From Zygaena filipendulae (Eukaryota > Arthropoda > Insecta > Lepidoptera > Zygaenidae), in assembly GCA_907165275.2 (NCBI GenBank), contig OU015655.1:6894501-6958500 (forward strand): a stretch of 64,000 bases of DNA, read 5' to 3'. The notes beneath the pieces were generated by a model. That model did not search any database and was not told the DNA's origin. It saw only the letters and a list, made by a program, of their open reading frames with translations. This document shows positions 55,344-64,000 of the stretch, one piece after another. The stretch's first letter is position 1. Every line of letters begins with the position of its first letter. The position numbers and the translations under genes were made by a program.

Positions 55344-58300
55344 ATGGCCACACCAAAGGACTTAGCGCTGAATGTTAGCGAGGAAGAGCCTGCGTCCCCT
55401 TATCCCTACAAGAAAGACTATAGCACAGTATTACCCCAATTAGTTGCAGTGAGTGTAAAAAATTTACTCTTATTGGGTAAGTATAGATTATAATTTAATT
55501 CATGAAACATGGCATGTATGTGGTATATCATAATTATACCTATCCTACTAATATTATAAACGCGAAAGTTTGTAAGTATGTATGGATGGATGGATAGATG
55601 GATGGATGGATGTTTGTTAGATACTCTTTCACGCAAAAACTACTAGATGGATTTAAATGAAACTTTACAAAAATATAACTTATACATCAGATTAACACAT
55701 AGGGTACTTTTTATCCCGGAATTCTCGGGGAACACTGAAATAACCGCGGGGCCCAACTAGTGTATAATATTATGGTGCATACAGAGATAGAGGAGCCGTT
55801 TTACTACTAAACCGAACCCTTCCTGTAACTATCTTAACTAATAATATCTTATATGGACATAAGCAATAGTGTGTTAACCCACACTAGAGAAAATTTGAGT
55901 AAATTGTGTTTTAAAACTATGCTGCCATTTTGTGTCAAAATTTGATGTAAGAAACCATCGATATAAAAAATCCTATATAGTCCATTGAAAAGTTACATTT
56001 GGGGTTGCGTTTTTTAGAGGACGCAATTTTATTTTTTTGATGTGTAGGGGGGGTCAGTGTAAAGCTAAAACCAAGTTTGTGGGGTCGCCACCCTTGTCCC
56101 ACGGCCGCCATCTTGAAAATAGGGGTTGGAATGGTTTTTACGGTATATCTCTTAAACTATTTATTTGAGAAAAAAAATTTGTTAATATTTTTTGTTGCAA
56201 ATTAAATTCTCTACAACTTTGGTCCAGTAACTTTTTATCGTAGAACTATAAATAAAAAAGTTATAAGCGAAAATCTTCAGAAATTCAAGAAAAAAATTTA
56301 TATTTTTCGATGTAACTTTTTTATCATTTTACGAAAAAATGATATCTGACCACTTTTGTAGATCGTTTTTTGAGGAACAACTTTTATTTGCATCATTTTT
56401 TCATTAAGTCAATAGCTAAGGTTTTACAGCGCTCCGAAGTGAGTACTATTTTTTAGTACTCTTAACTATACCTATATTATACGTGTGTACTAATAATATG
56501 TCATCAGTTATTTTTTTTATTTTTTTTTATTTTTTTTTTACTTTGTTAATATATTTTTTTTGATTATTAATTTTGCAATATTATTAAAAATTAATTATTG
56601 ACTCTTTTTCACTCCATAACAGAATTTAACAATTATTGATTTTTAAAATAATTTTAAATCTGATAGCCGTTACCGAGAATACTGTTCAGGTAGAAAATAC
56701 CCAAGTGAGCATGAGGGAATACCTGAAGACTGGGGCTGGAAAAAATGTGGAAAATTATTGATGCCACTGCAGAACTCTAAACCTCCAGCACCCCCTGAGC
56801 TCCTAAAATTGATCTTTTGCAAATGCAAAGGAAACTGTGGAGCGATGTGTGGATGTCGAAAAGCAGGACGTGTGGAGGTATAGTTAAGAGTACTAAAAAA
56901 TAGTACTCACTTCGGAGCGCTGTAAAACCTTAGCTATTGACTTAATGAAAAAATGATGCAAATAAAAGTTGTTCCTCAAGAAACGATCTACAAAAGTAGA
57001 TAAAAAAAAGTAAAATGATAAAAAAAAGTTACATCGAAAAATATAATTTTTTTTCTCGAATTTCTGAAGATTTTCGCTTATAACTTTTTTATTTATAGTT
57101 CTACGATAAAAAGTTACTGGACCAAAGTTGTAGAGAATTTAATTTGCAACAAAAAATATTAACAAATTTTTTTTCTCAAATAAATAGTTTAAGAGATATA
57201 CCGTAAAAACCATTTCAACCCCTATTTTCAAGATGGCGGCCGTGGGACAAGGGTGGCGACCCCACAAACTTGGTTTTAGCTTTACACTGACCCCCCCTAC
57301 ACATCAAAAAAATAAAATTGCGTCCTCTAAAAAACGCAAGGTAAGGCCTAAAAAATGTAACATTTCAATGGACTAATAGTACCTAGGTAAGTACTAGGCA
57401 CCTACCAATGTATGAAGCAAATTGAATTGAATTGAATTGAAAAAACTTTATTTGACACAACACAAACATTTACAACATACGTATATTATACAACAACTAA
57501 AACATAGATATATAACAAGTATTGGGAGTTAAATAAAATATTATTTACAGGCTATGGAATGACTCTCGGTTTTCAAACTGTACTCATACCAGCTGTGAAA
57601 AATCCAACTAGAAACGAAGTATTACATTTGAATAATGATGAAATATCATGGTTAAGTGAGTATGTTATACACATCTGCAAGCAAGCTGTTTTTCTTACCT
57701 ATTCTTTCAGTAACTCTCTGTACCAGACGCAAAAGAGTTCTAATCACAAACATTCAATCGTCAAAAAAATCATTTAGTAGGTATACTTATAGGAGTTAAA
57801 TTAGACGATGGACAAACAAAAAAAAAATTTACTCTCGTTATCTCTATCGTAATTTCGATTGAGATAACGAATGTAATATTTTTTTTGTTTTACGAAAATA
57901 CATATAATATAATACCTACTATACTAGCCTGCAGTTTTATTTATAAATTTTGCCGCGGCACGCTATGGTTAGATACGCTCGCTCGGCTCGCGCGACTTGA
58001 TCAGCACCTAGTAGTACAAACATAACCTAACCCAGAATGATGCTCTTGTGGTAATATCCGTTATCCGGCCAATTCAGACATGGCCCACAGTTTGCCGGGT
58101 TGTAAAGGATAGATGCTGCCATTGCCGTTCCAATCAAATAAGTAATAGTAGATTATGCACCGAGGGAGTAAAGCAGTGTCTTACGTCACGGGCGGCATAT
58201 TGAATCCTGAGCGTAAGCATAGCAAGGGGAATTAAAAATTTAGCTCCTGAGCGAAGCGAGGGAGTTATGTAGAGTCCTGAGTGAAGCGAGGGGTTTAAGC

Positions 58301-61300
58301 TGCCCGGGACGAAGAGAGGCTTTATCCTCGAGGTGCATACTCTACTTTTCATACGTACTGCGTGACATAAACCCTCTTTACACGGGCAGACGGTTTATTA
58401 GACGGTTAAATAGAATTGGCCACCACAGGCAGAACACATAAAAAGAAAACAAAACGCTAAGAGTTTTCCTACAAATAACGTTCCAAACTCAAATCACTTT
58501 ACTCCCTTGGGAGTTTCATACAACATTACCTCCCTCTCTTGGGTTGGGATGTAATGCCTTGCTTTACGTTGAGATTGCGTGATATGTAATTGGACATTAT
58601 CGAACACGGAACAGGTGATATGAAAATATTATTAATGGAAATATTTGGTCGTTTATTTTTACGCTTTCATGCCTTAACTATCCAACCGATCATGATAAAA
58701 TTTTGCATGCACGTTGTCAGGGGTGCCGAAAAGGACGCACACTGAGTTGTTTTAATGTGATTACTTACTTTGAAGTAAAAATTTATTAAAACAAAACTGC
58801 CGCAGTCAGAGACCTTCATTAAATTAATGTTATTTGGCATTTTACTAAGTTTAGCTTAATTAGTAAAATGCCAACTAACATTAATTTAATGCACGTCTCT
58901 GATTGTTTTAAATTTTTTTACTTAAAATTAAGTAATCATTAAAACGACTGAGTGCGGCCGTAAGGGTCCTTTTTATGCCCGCTTTCCCGGGAAATTACGA
59001 AATTAACTTGTGTGAAACTGCATTAAATTAATTATAATTAAATTAATTTCATGATAATCAGTTAATCCGTTAAAGTGCGTGAAAGCGTAGCAATAACAGA
59101 CAAACAAACAAATAAACTCATTGCATTTATAATATTAGTATAGATGGAAGATTCTGATATTGAGAAAAGCAACCCAAAAGATAATCGCTCGTATCTTCTC
59201 CTGGGAAATCTGCTTTCCGAGTTAGCGCTAAATGTAAACAAAAATTTAATATATTTTGACTGTATTCAAATGTTATGATGTAACTTTTAAGTAAAATTTT
59301 TTTTTTTTTTTTGGGTTTGAGTTTGAGCTTGTTCAGTGTATCCTAGATATAATACATATTTATATCTTATTTATTTATTTGGTCTTCTCTATTCCTTGTG
59401 CAGGTTCATTAAACTTAATAATAGTGCCGATCGGCTGCGTTCTGTCAGCAGTGGTAACAACGCCAATGGGTCGCCGTCGGGCGATGCAGATGGTGAACAT
59501 ACCGTTTTTCATCGCTTGGCTAATTTTCCACTTTTCCAATACCACTGGACACTTGTACGGAGCACTGTTTCTAACCGGTCTCGGTGGTGGACTCTTGGAA
59601 GCACCAGTAAGTGAACTCTTGTCTCACCTCAATATAATATTATAACTTATTTATTGTACCTATAAGTATATCTAATATCTAAAAGAGGAAAAATTTCTAT
59701 TGTACGAGTAAGATAATATTAAAAAAAAATTACAAAAAATTAACTCTCCTCCCAAAAAAACAAAAATACACTATAAACATGGACCAATTAAATGACTATA
59801 AATAACAAAATACCGATTTAATCCAAAAGACAAAAATACACGTACCTAAGATTACTATTGGTCTGGGCCCGCTTGTGTCTGCCCACTTAGGTTGTTTGCT
59901 CACAACGAGCTCCTCCACATACGCTCATGTTCACACACAAGCGCAATGTGACGGGAGTGGACGGGAGTGTCTAACCGACTTCAAGCCGATCAATGGTAGC
60001 ACAGACAAATAATAATATTACGTGTATTTTTGTCTTTTGGTTTAAATGAGTATTTTGTTATTATTAGCTTTTCAGTATACTTAGTGCATATTTTTTGTTT
60101 TTGTAAGTCAGTTTTAATTTTTTTGTTAAAATTTTATTTATTTTTCGCTTTTAAGTGAGTTGATTTTTAATTTATCTACGTTACAATAGCCTAATGTCAA
60201 CTGCTCATCACCTTGTACAAAACATTGCTTTTCCCGATGCAGGGACTTTAATTGTTGAGGAGTTCTCCCGGTACTTCACCATCACTTTGCGTTATGAATT
60301 TATGAGGATCATAAATTGTTTGGAAACCATATTAAATTAAAATAAAACCTTTAAAATGCGTATTATTGAGTAGTTCCGATGACGACCTGTGGTCTCCATC
60401 ATCAGTTCCACTTCTTCAAATTTTGCTTTTCGAATGAAAGATTTACTATAAAAATACCCCAATCGCTATAGGTGTGCCTATAATATTTGAAGAGTTTCTT
60501 CAATTTCTCCAGAATCCCATCATCAGATTCCAACTTGGTGACAGTGGGACCAACTTGGAAGTATATTCTTTCAAACAAAGAAGAATTTTCCAAATCGGTC
60601 CAACGGTCTTTAAGAAATCGGTGAAAATACATAAAAAAATAAAGTGTGTGCACTGTCTCATGAATCGTTCTATCTACTGGTGAAAACTACATTTAAATCC
60701 TTTCGGTAGTTTTTGAATCTATCGCGAACAGACAGACACACAGACGCGGGGGAGGACTTTGTTTTATAATAATATGTAAGAATAAGTGATGTCTAATTAA
60801 CTACGCGCACCCTATTTTACAATTTTGAAAAATTAATATGATTGTGAATTGTTATATTTGTTTTCAGGTGCTCACCTATGTGGCAGAGATAACGCAGCCC
60901 CACCTTCGAGGAGCTCTGACAGCTACCAGTTCTATGTGCGTCATAATAGGCGTTTTCACACAGTTCTTATTTGGTCTCTTTCTCTATTGGAGGACAATCG
61001 CCCTAGTCAATATCATATTTACGGTAAACAAATTTTTAGCTTACACTTAGGTATTCTGAGCTATCACCCGCTGTGTGAATTTCGAGACTACCTTCATATT
61101 TGACGTAATAATTTTCACACGACGCAACTTGAGCGATTTTGAGCGGATTGATGTTCCTGGCAGAGTAACCCGACAGACTGCGAGACTTAAGGTGGTACCG
61201 CGACGGTTGGCACTGATGGACAGAAACCCGCGTGTTATTATTGGTCCTACGTAGGTACTACAAAGACATTCGATAATCATTGAGGTACTACGAAAAACTA

Positions 61301-63455
61301 CCGGTGGACATTAAAAATTAAACCTCGGAGAAACGTCCTTCGTCATTCTCGTCGTCATTTGTGCATCGACTGAAAAATCTTTTATTGGATAAATGGCTGT
61401 ACTCTGTAGTCTGTAGAAGAGTATCCATGACATATTTTTACTTACTTAAATTGTATATTATGGTCAAGATTTTACACTTGACATTTTTATTTTTTCTTAT
61501 CATTATTATTTTTTCTTATTGACAATCTCTTTTTTGAAATTAGGTACTTATTTATTTTTGACAAAAATAACAAAGTAATTTTTAAATAGAGAATTAAACA
61601 TCTAATCGGCATGAATAGTGCGCCTACCTATCCAAGGCGTCTGTTGCCATATTGAAAAAAAAGAAACATCTAATCATTTAAATTCTAATAATCTAATCTT
61701 CCCGTTCGGGAGCTCTTTATGTCAGGATAAAAAGTATTAGGTATATTATCTATTACTCCAAAACATACAACATGAAACCTCAGTCCTCAGCATGAAACAA
61801 ATCCAATAATATGTAGGTAGGTAGATATGTAAAACATTCCAACGTCTTTACAAACTTTCACATTATTAATAAAGGATTAAGGAGAAAGAGATTATTTTGA
61901 ATAAATAAAACATATATATAAGTACTAGTTGTGCCCCGCGGTTTCACCCGCGTTGTTTTCAGAGTTCCCGCGGGGATTCCGGGATAAAAAGTACCCTATG
62001 TGTTAATCTGATGTATAAGCTATATTATTGTAAAGTTTCATTTAAATCCATTCAGTAGTTTTTGCGTGAAAGGGTAACAAACATCCATCCATCCATCTAT
62101 CCATCCATCAATCCATCTATCCATCCATCCATACATTCTTGCAAACAAATTAGTAGGATTATATTATATTATATTTATTATATTATTATTTTATTATTAT
62201 TATATTTATTATTATATTATATTAACATTTTATTAATTAGGTACATCACTATAGGCTTTATTAGTACCCATACTTGTAGAAAACACTTATAAAAACTGAC
62301 TGCTTGACTGTTGCGCGGATGCAATGCAGATTTACCTATAACTAAAGAATCTTATGTATTTGTTTCCTGTTAGTAGTGTAGTATCATACCTACTTCACCC
62401 GCGTGAGTTTCGGGATTCCCGCAGGAACTCCAAACTTCATTCATAACAGCTTTCTCCTTACAATAACAAACATAAAAAAATAACTAGCAAAATTGGTCTA
62501 GCCGTTCACGCGTGATGCCGTGACTAAATTAAATACTAAATAGGGATTAATTTTTTTTATATACTTATTATGTGATATTCATTCCGACTCTAGTAGGTGT
62601 GAAGAAAAAAATGTCGAATTTTGTCCAAATTGTGCATTATACTATACGAATCAAGTTTTTTTTTTTTCAGACGTGCTCTGTCGTCGCACTTTTCTTTGTA
62701 CCTGAATCGCCACATTGGCTTGTGTCTCAAAAACGTTTTGATGACGCTAAAAAAGTAAGTAGGTACCTACAAATAAAAAGTAAATAAATTATGTATAACG
62801 TATAATATGTTACGGTCAATGTGACAAATCCGGGCATTATTAATAATCGCCGGTTATTATTAATAGTCACCAAGGAAACCGGTGAAGGTGGTAATTTTTT
62901 CACATTACCTTTGCTGTGGAGTCGTTTAAGTATTACGTAAATACGTAAGCACTAAAAGGAGCTCGACTGGGTATTCGCAATGCTTATTTTTGACGACATG
63001 TCACGGGGTACGGTTTGGATAGAGAATTTCTATGTTGTTAACTTATATCCATTTGTATCACTGTATGCTTTCTTAATGAAAACAAGATAAACTAAAAAAT
63101 ACGCAATATATTAATACCTATGCTTGAATAAATATTTATCTACATTAAATTTCTGTATAGCCTATAAATTCCTTAGGTACTTCTAGACTTGATACTACTG
63201 ATGAATAAAAATAAGGAAACCTTGAGTTCTTCAGATTATCACGGATTCTACGTGAAGGAGCATAAACTATTGAGCTGCTAAAACTTATGTATATCGAAAG
63301 CATTAAGTTGTCAATTATATAGAATGTCTTTGTGTCAAATACTATAAACGTACCTATGTTGTAATAGAGTCTGCAGTGGCTGCGTGGCTGGACTACTCCT
63401 GATGCAGTGGAAGAGGAGCTTAAAGATATACAGGCACTGTTTAAGACGAGGAAAG
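55344..63455 (+). CDS. Facilitated trehalose transporter-type sugar transporter, N-terminal half (six exons; continues past right edge)
   Basis: Major-facilitator sugar porter of the plasma membrane, closest to insect Tret1-like proteins; the substrate is not provable from sequence. Exons: 55344-55476, 57551-57655, 59404-59606, 60868-61023, 62671-62754, 63368-63455. All have GT/AG ends, phases 1,1,0,0,0, and 256 residues are visible. The ATG follows a splice acceptor (TTTTAG), so a 5' non-coding exon lies upstream. TM1 spans the exon 1/2 junction ([20 protein letters not shown]). Exon 3 has TM2-TM4 with the loop motif MGRRRAM (family RxGRR signature) and the glycine-rich [10 protein letters not shown]. 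Exon 4 has [14 protein letters not shown]. Exon 5 has the PESP.WL motif that follows TM6 (FVPESPHWL). Exon 6 begins the large cytoplasmic loop ([18 protein letters not shown]). About half of the usual 480-500 residues is present; TM7-12 are outside. Confidence 0.93.
55543..55762 (+). repeat. Family-A repeat in transporter intron 1
   Basis: TCCTACTAATATTATAAACG, a GGATGGATGGATGGATG tract, AGTACTTTTTATCCC-type phrase and GCGGGGCCCAACTAGTGT. Confidence 0.85.
55978..57375. mobile_element. 1.4 kb long-arm inverted-repeat transposon in transporter intron 1
   Basis: Arms 55978-56472 and 56877-57375 are inverse copies with few differences. TA at both edges, ends TAGTCCATTGAAAAGTTACA and its partner TGTAACATTTCAATGGACTA. 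Arms include AAGATGGCGGCC, GGGGTCGCCACCCTTG, TACGGTATATCTCTTAA and CGGAGCGCTGTAAAACC. The centre holds a cysteine-rich ORF relic (next entry). Confidence 0.92.
56662..56883 (+). pseudogene. Cysteine-rich C-terminal relic of an unknown transposon-type protein
   Basis: One open frame of 73 codons: [15 protein letters not shown], then [19 protein letters not shown], then [20 protein letters not shown] and AMCGCRKAG. The pattern W.W....L.P.......PP..LL..I.C.CK..C...CGCRKAG matches the C-terminus of a family of large uncharacterised proteins common in arthropod genomes (recalled, not searched). The usual further cysteines after RKAG are missing: the frame runs straight into the right inverted arm, which supplies the stop codon. 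No upstream start or earlier domains are present. Confidence 0.7.
57418..57530 (-). repeat. (TTGAA)n plus retroelement end
   Basis: AAATTGAATTGAATTGAATT followed by AACTTTATTTGACACAACAC and ACATTTACAACATACG, the reversed form of a LINE-like 3' end with a microsatellite tail. Intron 1 of the transporter. Confidence 0.5.
57950..58345. repeat. GC-rich interspersed repeats
   Basis: ACGCTCGCTCGGCTCGCGCG near 57975 matches 8150. At 58190-58330, CTGAGCGAAGCGAGGGAGTT-type phrases occur twice in tandem, with GCACCGAGGGAGTAAAGC and CGAGGTGCATACTCTAC at the edges. Confidence 0.5.
58655..59130 (+). repeat. Family-A repeat split by a hairpin MITE
   Basis: TTACGCTTTCATGCCTTAAC, AAAATTTTGCATGCACGTTG and GGGTGCCGAAAAGGAC continue after 58962 with GGGTCCTTTTTATGCCCGCT and GAAATTACGAAATTAAC. 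A reversed family-A end (GTGCGTGAAAGCGTAGCAAT, TATAATATTAGTATAGATG) abuts it. Confidence 0.75.
58738..58962. mobile_element. Family-F hairpin MITE, full copy
   Basis: Ends CACACTGAGTTGTTTTAATG and AACGACTGAGTGCGGCCG. Inner arms AAACTGCCGCAGTCAGAG with its partner (CGTCTCTGATTG) and TTTGGCATTTTACTAA with its mirror. Same organisation as 17794-18016. Inserted into a family-A repeat. Confidence 0.8.
59800..60640 (-). repeat. Family-D repeat, long copy in transporter intron 3
   Basis: AACAAAATACCGATTTAATC, GATCAATGGTAGCACAGACA, GCTTTTCCCGATGCAGGGAC, CATCAGTTCCACTTCTTCAA, CCAATCGCTATAGGTGTGCC and TTCCAAATCGGTCCAACGGT: nearly the whole family-D order. Two opposing open frames across 60402-60683 are not genes. 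Confidence 0.8.
61024..61923. other. Transporter intron 4, non-coding
   Basis: A 77-codon minus-strand frame (61047-61280) shows no domain. AT-rich remainder. Confidence 0.3.
61924..62160 (-). repeat. Family-A repeat with (CATC)n tail
   Basis: AGTTGTGCCCCGCGGTTTCA, TTCCCGCGGGGATTCCGGGA, TACCCTATGTGTTAATCTGA, CATCCATCCATC tract and TTAGTAGGATTATATTATAT. Almost the same sequence as 54293-54535 apart from the tail. Confidence 0.85.
62390..62525 (-). repeat. Family-C repeat in transporter intron 4
   Basis: CTACTTCACCCGCGTGAGTT, ACTCCAAACTTCATTCATAA, CAGCTTTCTCCTTACAATAA and CTAGCCGTTCACGCGTGATG. Confidence 0.75.
62755..63367. other. Transporter intron 5, non-coding
   Basis: A short GCCGGTTATTATTAATAGTC stretch near 62850 repeats ATTATTAATAATCGCCGG in inverted form. 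Otherwise featureless. Confidence 0.3.
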
Positions 63456-64000
63456 GTAAGATGTAAAGTAGGTACCTACATAATAATATCTATAATCGAA
63501 ATATAATGCACCTATTTAAGAGTCTACTATTTCATTAGTTATCAGAAAAAAAGAAAGATTTATTGAAGATAAAAAAGACACACAACACACAACAAGGAAA
63601 ATAGGGATTCATTTTTGCTGGAAAAATTAGCTGCAAACATTAACAGGGCTAAAAGTATACGTGATAACAACCAGGATAAGTGAAAAAATAATATTATAAG
63701 TTCGGTAGTTTTTCAGAATATGAGGAAGATAAATTCATTGAAAAAACATTACAACTAATTACTAAATTCACAAGGTACACAATACACGTAGCTCACTAAT
63801 ACGTATACAAGGCAAGCGATGCATCAGCTGGTCAGCTCGACTTAGCGACGATCGAGGTCATTGATCTTAAGATAGCGGCGCACGGCGATGTGCGTGTAAA
63901 GTGTTTTTAAAATCTTTACTTATAATTAGGTAATCGTCAAAACGACTGCGGTCGCTAGAAATTGATCTCAACATTCTCAACCCTTTCTATTGATAAGATT
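63456..64000. other. Transporter intron 6 (start); partial family-F repeat at 63899-63958
   Basis: No further exon was found before the edge. GTTTTTAAAATCTTTACTTA and AATCGTCAAAACGACTGCGG at 63899 are one arm of family F. Confidence 0.5.

Noticed and set aside
1..64000. Search for CRISPR arrays, bacterial-type operons, tRNA or rRNA genes
   Set aside because: None seen. The direct-repeat clusters are transposon or satellite-like, and the window is eukaryotic.

Overview
The window looks like a piece of a lepidopteran (moth or butterfly) nuclear genome. This is inferred from intron-rich genes of insect type, an AT-rich background, scattered palindromic GTAGGTACCTAC-like motifs, and a very high load of short interspersed repeats of lepidopteran type. 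Four protein-coding genes can be reconstructed from splice sites with consistent phase. All other long reading frames I inspected are either transposon relics or chance frames in repeats.

Layout. (1) 1-1292, minus strand: the first two coding exons of catalase; the rest lies left of the window. (2) 1293-28594: about 27 kb with no recognisable host gene. It holds a broken Tc1-like transposase, many MITEs and hairpins, a GC-rich patch, and a striking 2.8 kb inverted repeat (25074-27893) that carries a broken transposon-like ORF and a nested MITE. (3) 28595-33876, plus strand: a complete five-exon Y-box (cold-shock domain) RNA-binding protein of 262 residues. A hAT element and LINE relics sit in intron 1, and there is a possible intronic polyadenylation site after exon 4. 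(4) 33877-42413: the Y-box 3' UTR, two adjoining Tc1/mariner-type relics, a 79-bp tandem repeat, hairpins and a LINE fragment. (5) 42414-49710, minus strand: a six-exon gene for a 393-residue single-pass membrane protein with signal peptide, CUB-like domain, one LDL-receptor class A module, transmembrane segment and serine-rich tail. Its introns are full of repeats. (6) 49711-55343: intergenic, with a candidate TATA promoter facing right, a hAT element and a MITE. (7) 55344-63455 and beyond, plus strand: the first six coding exons of a facilitated sugar (trehalose-type) transporter. Intron 1 holds a 1.4 kb inverted-repeat transposon carrying a cysteine-rich ORF relic.

The host genes do not form a pathway: catalase removes peroxide, the Y-box protein packages mRNA, and the CUB/LDLa protein and the transporter act at the cell surface. 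The repeats are the more unusual content. One short GC-palindromic family (called A here, with relatives B and C) occurs about thirty times and is repeatedly hit by other elements. Four hAT-type insertions show 8-bp target duplications (three exact, one 7 of 8). Four elements of at least three sequence families begin with TA-GTCC. Two long palindromes each flank a fragment of a larger unknown transposon protein. Family letters (A-F) are labels used only in this answer. No repeat could be matched to a database, so class assignments rest on termini, target duplications and residual protein motifs.
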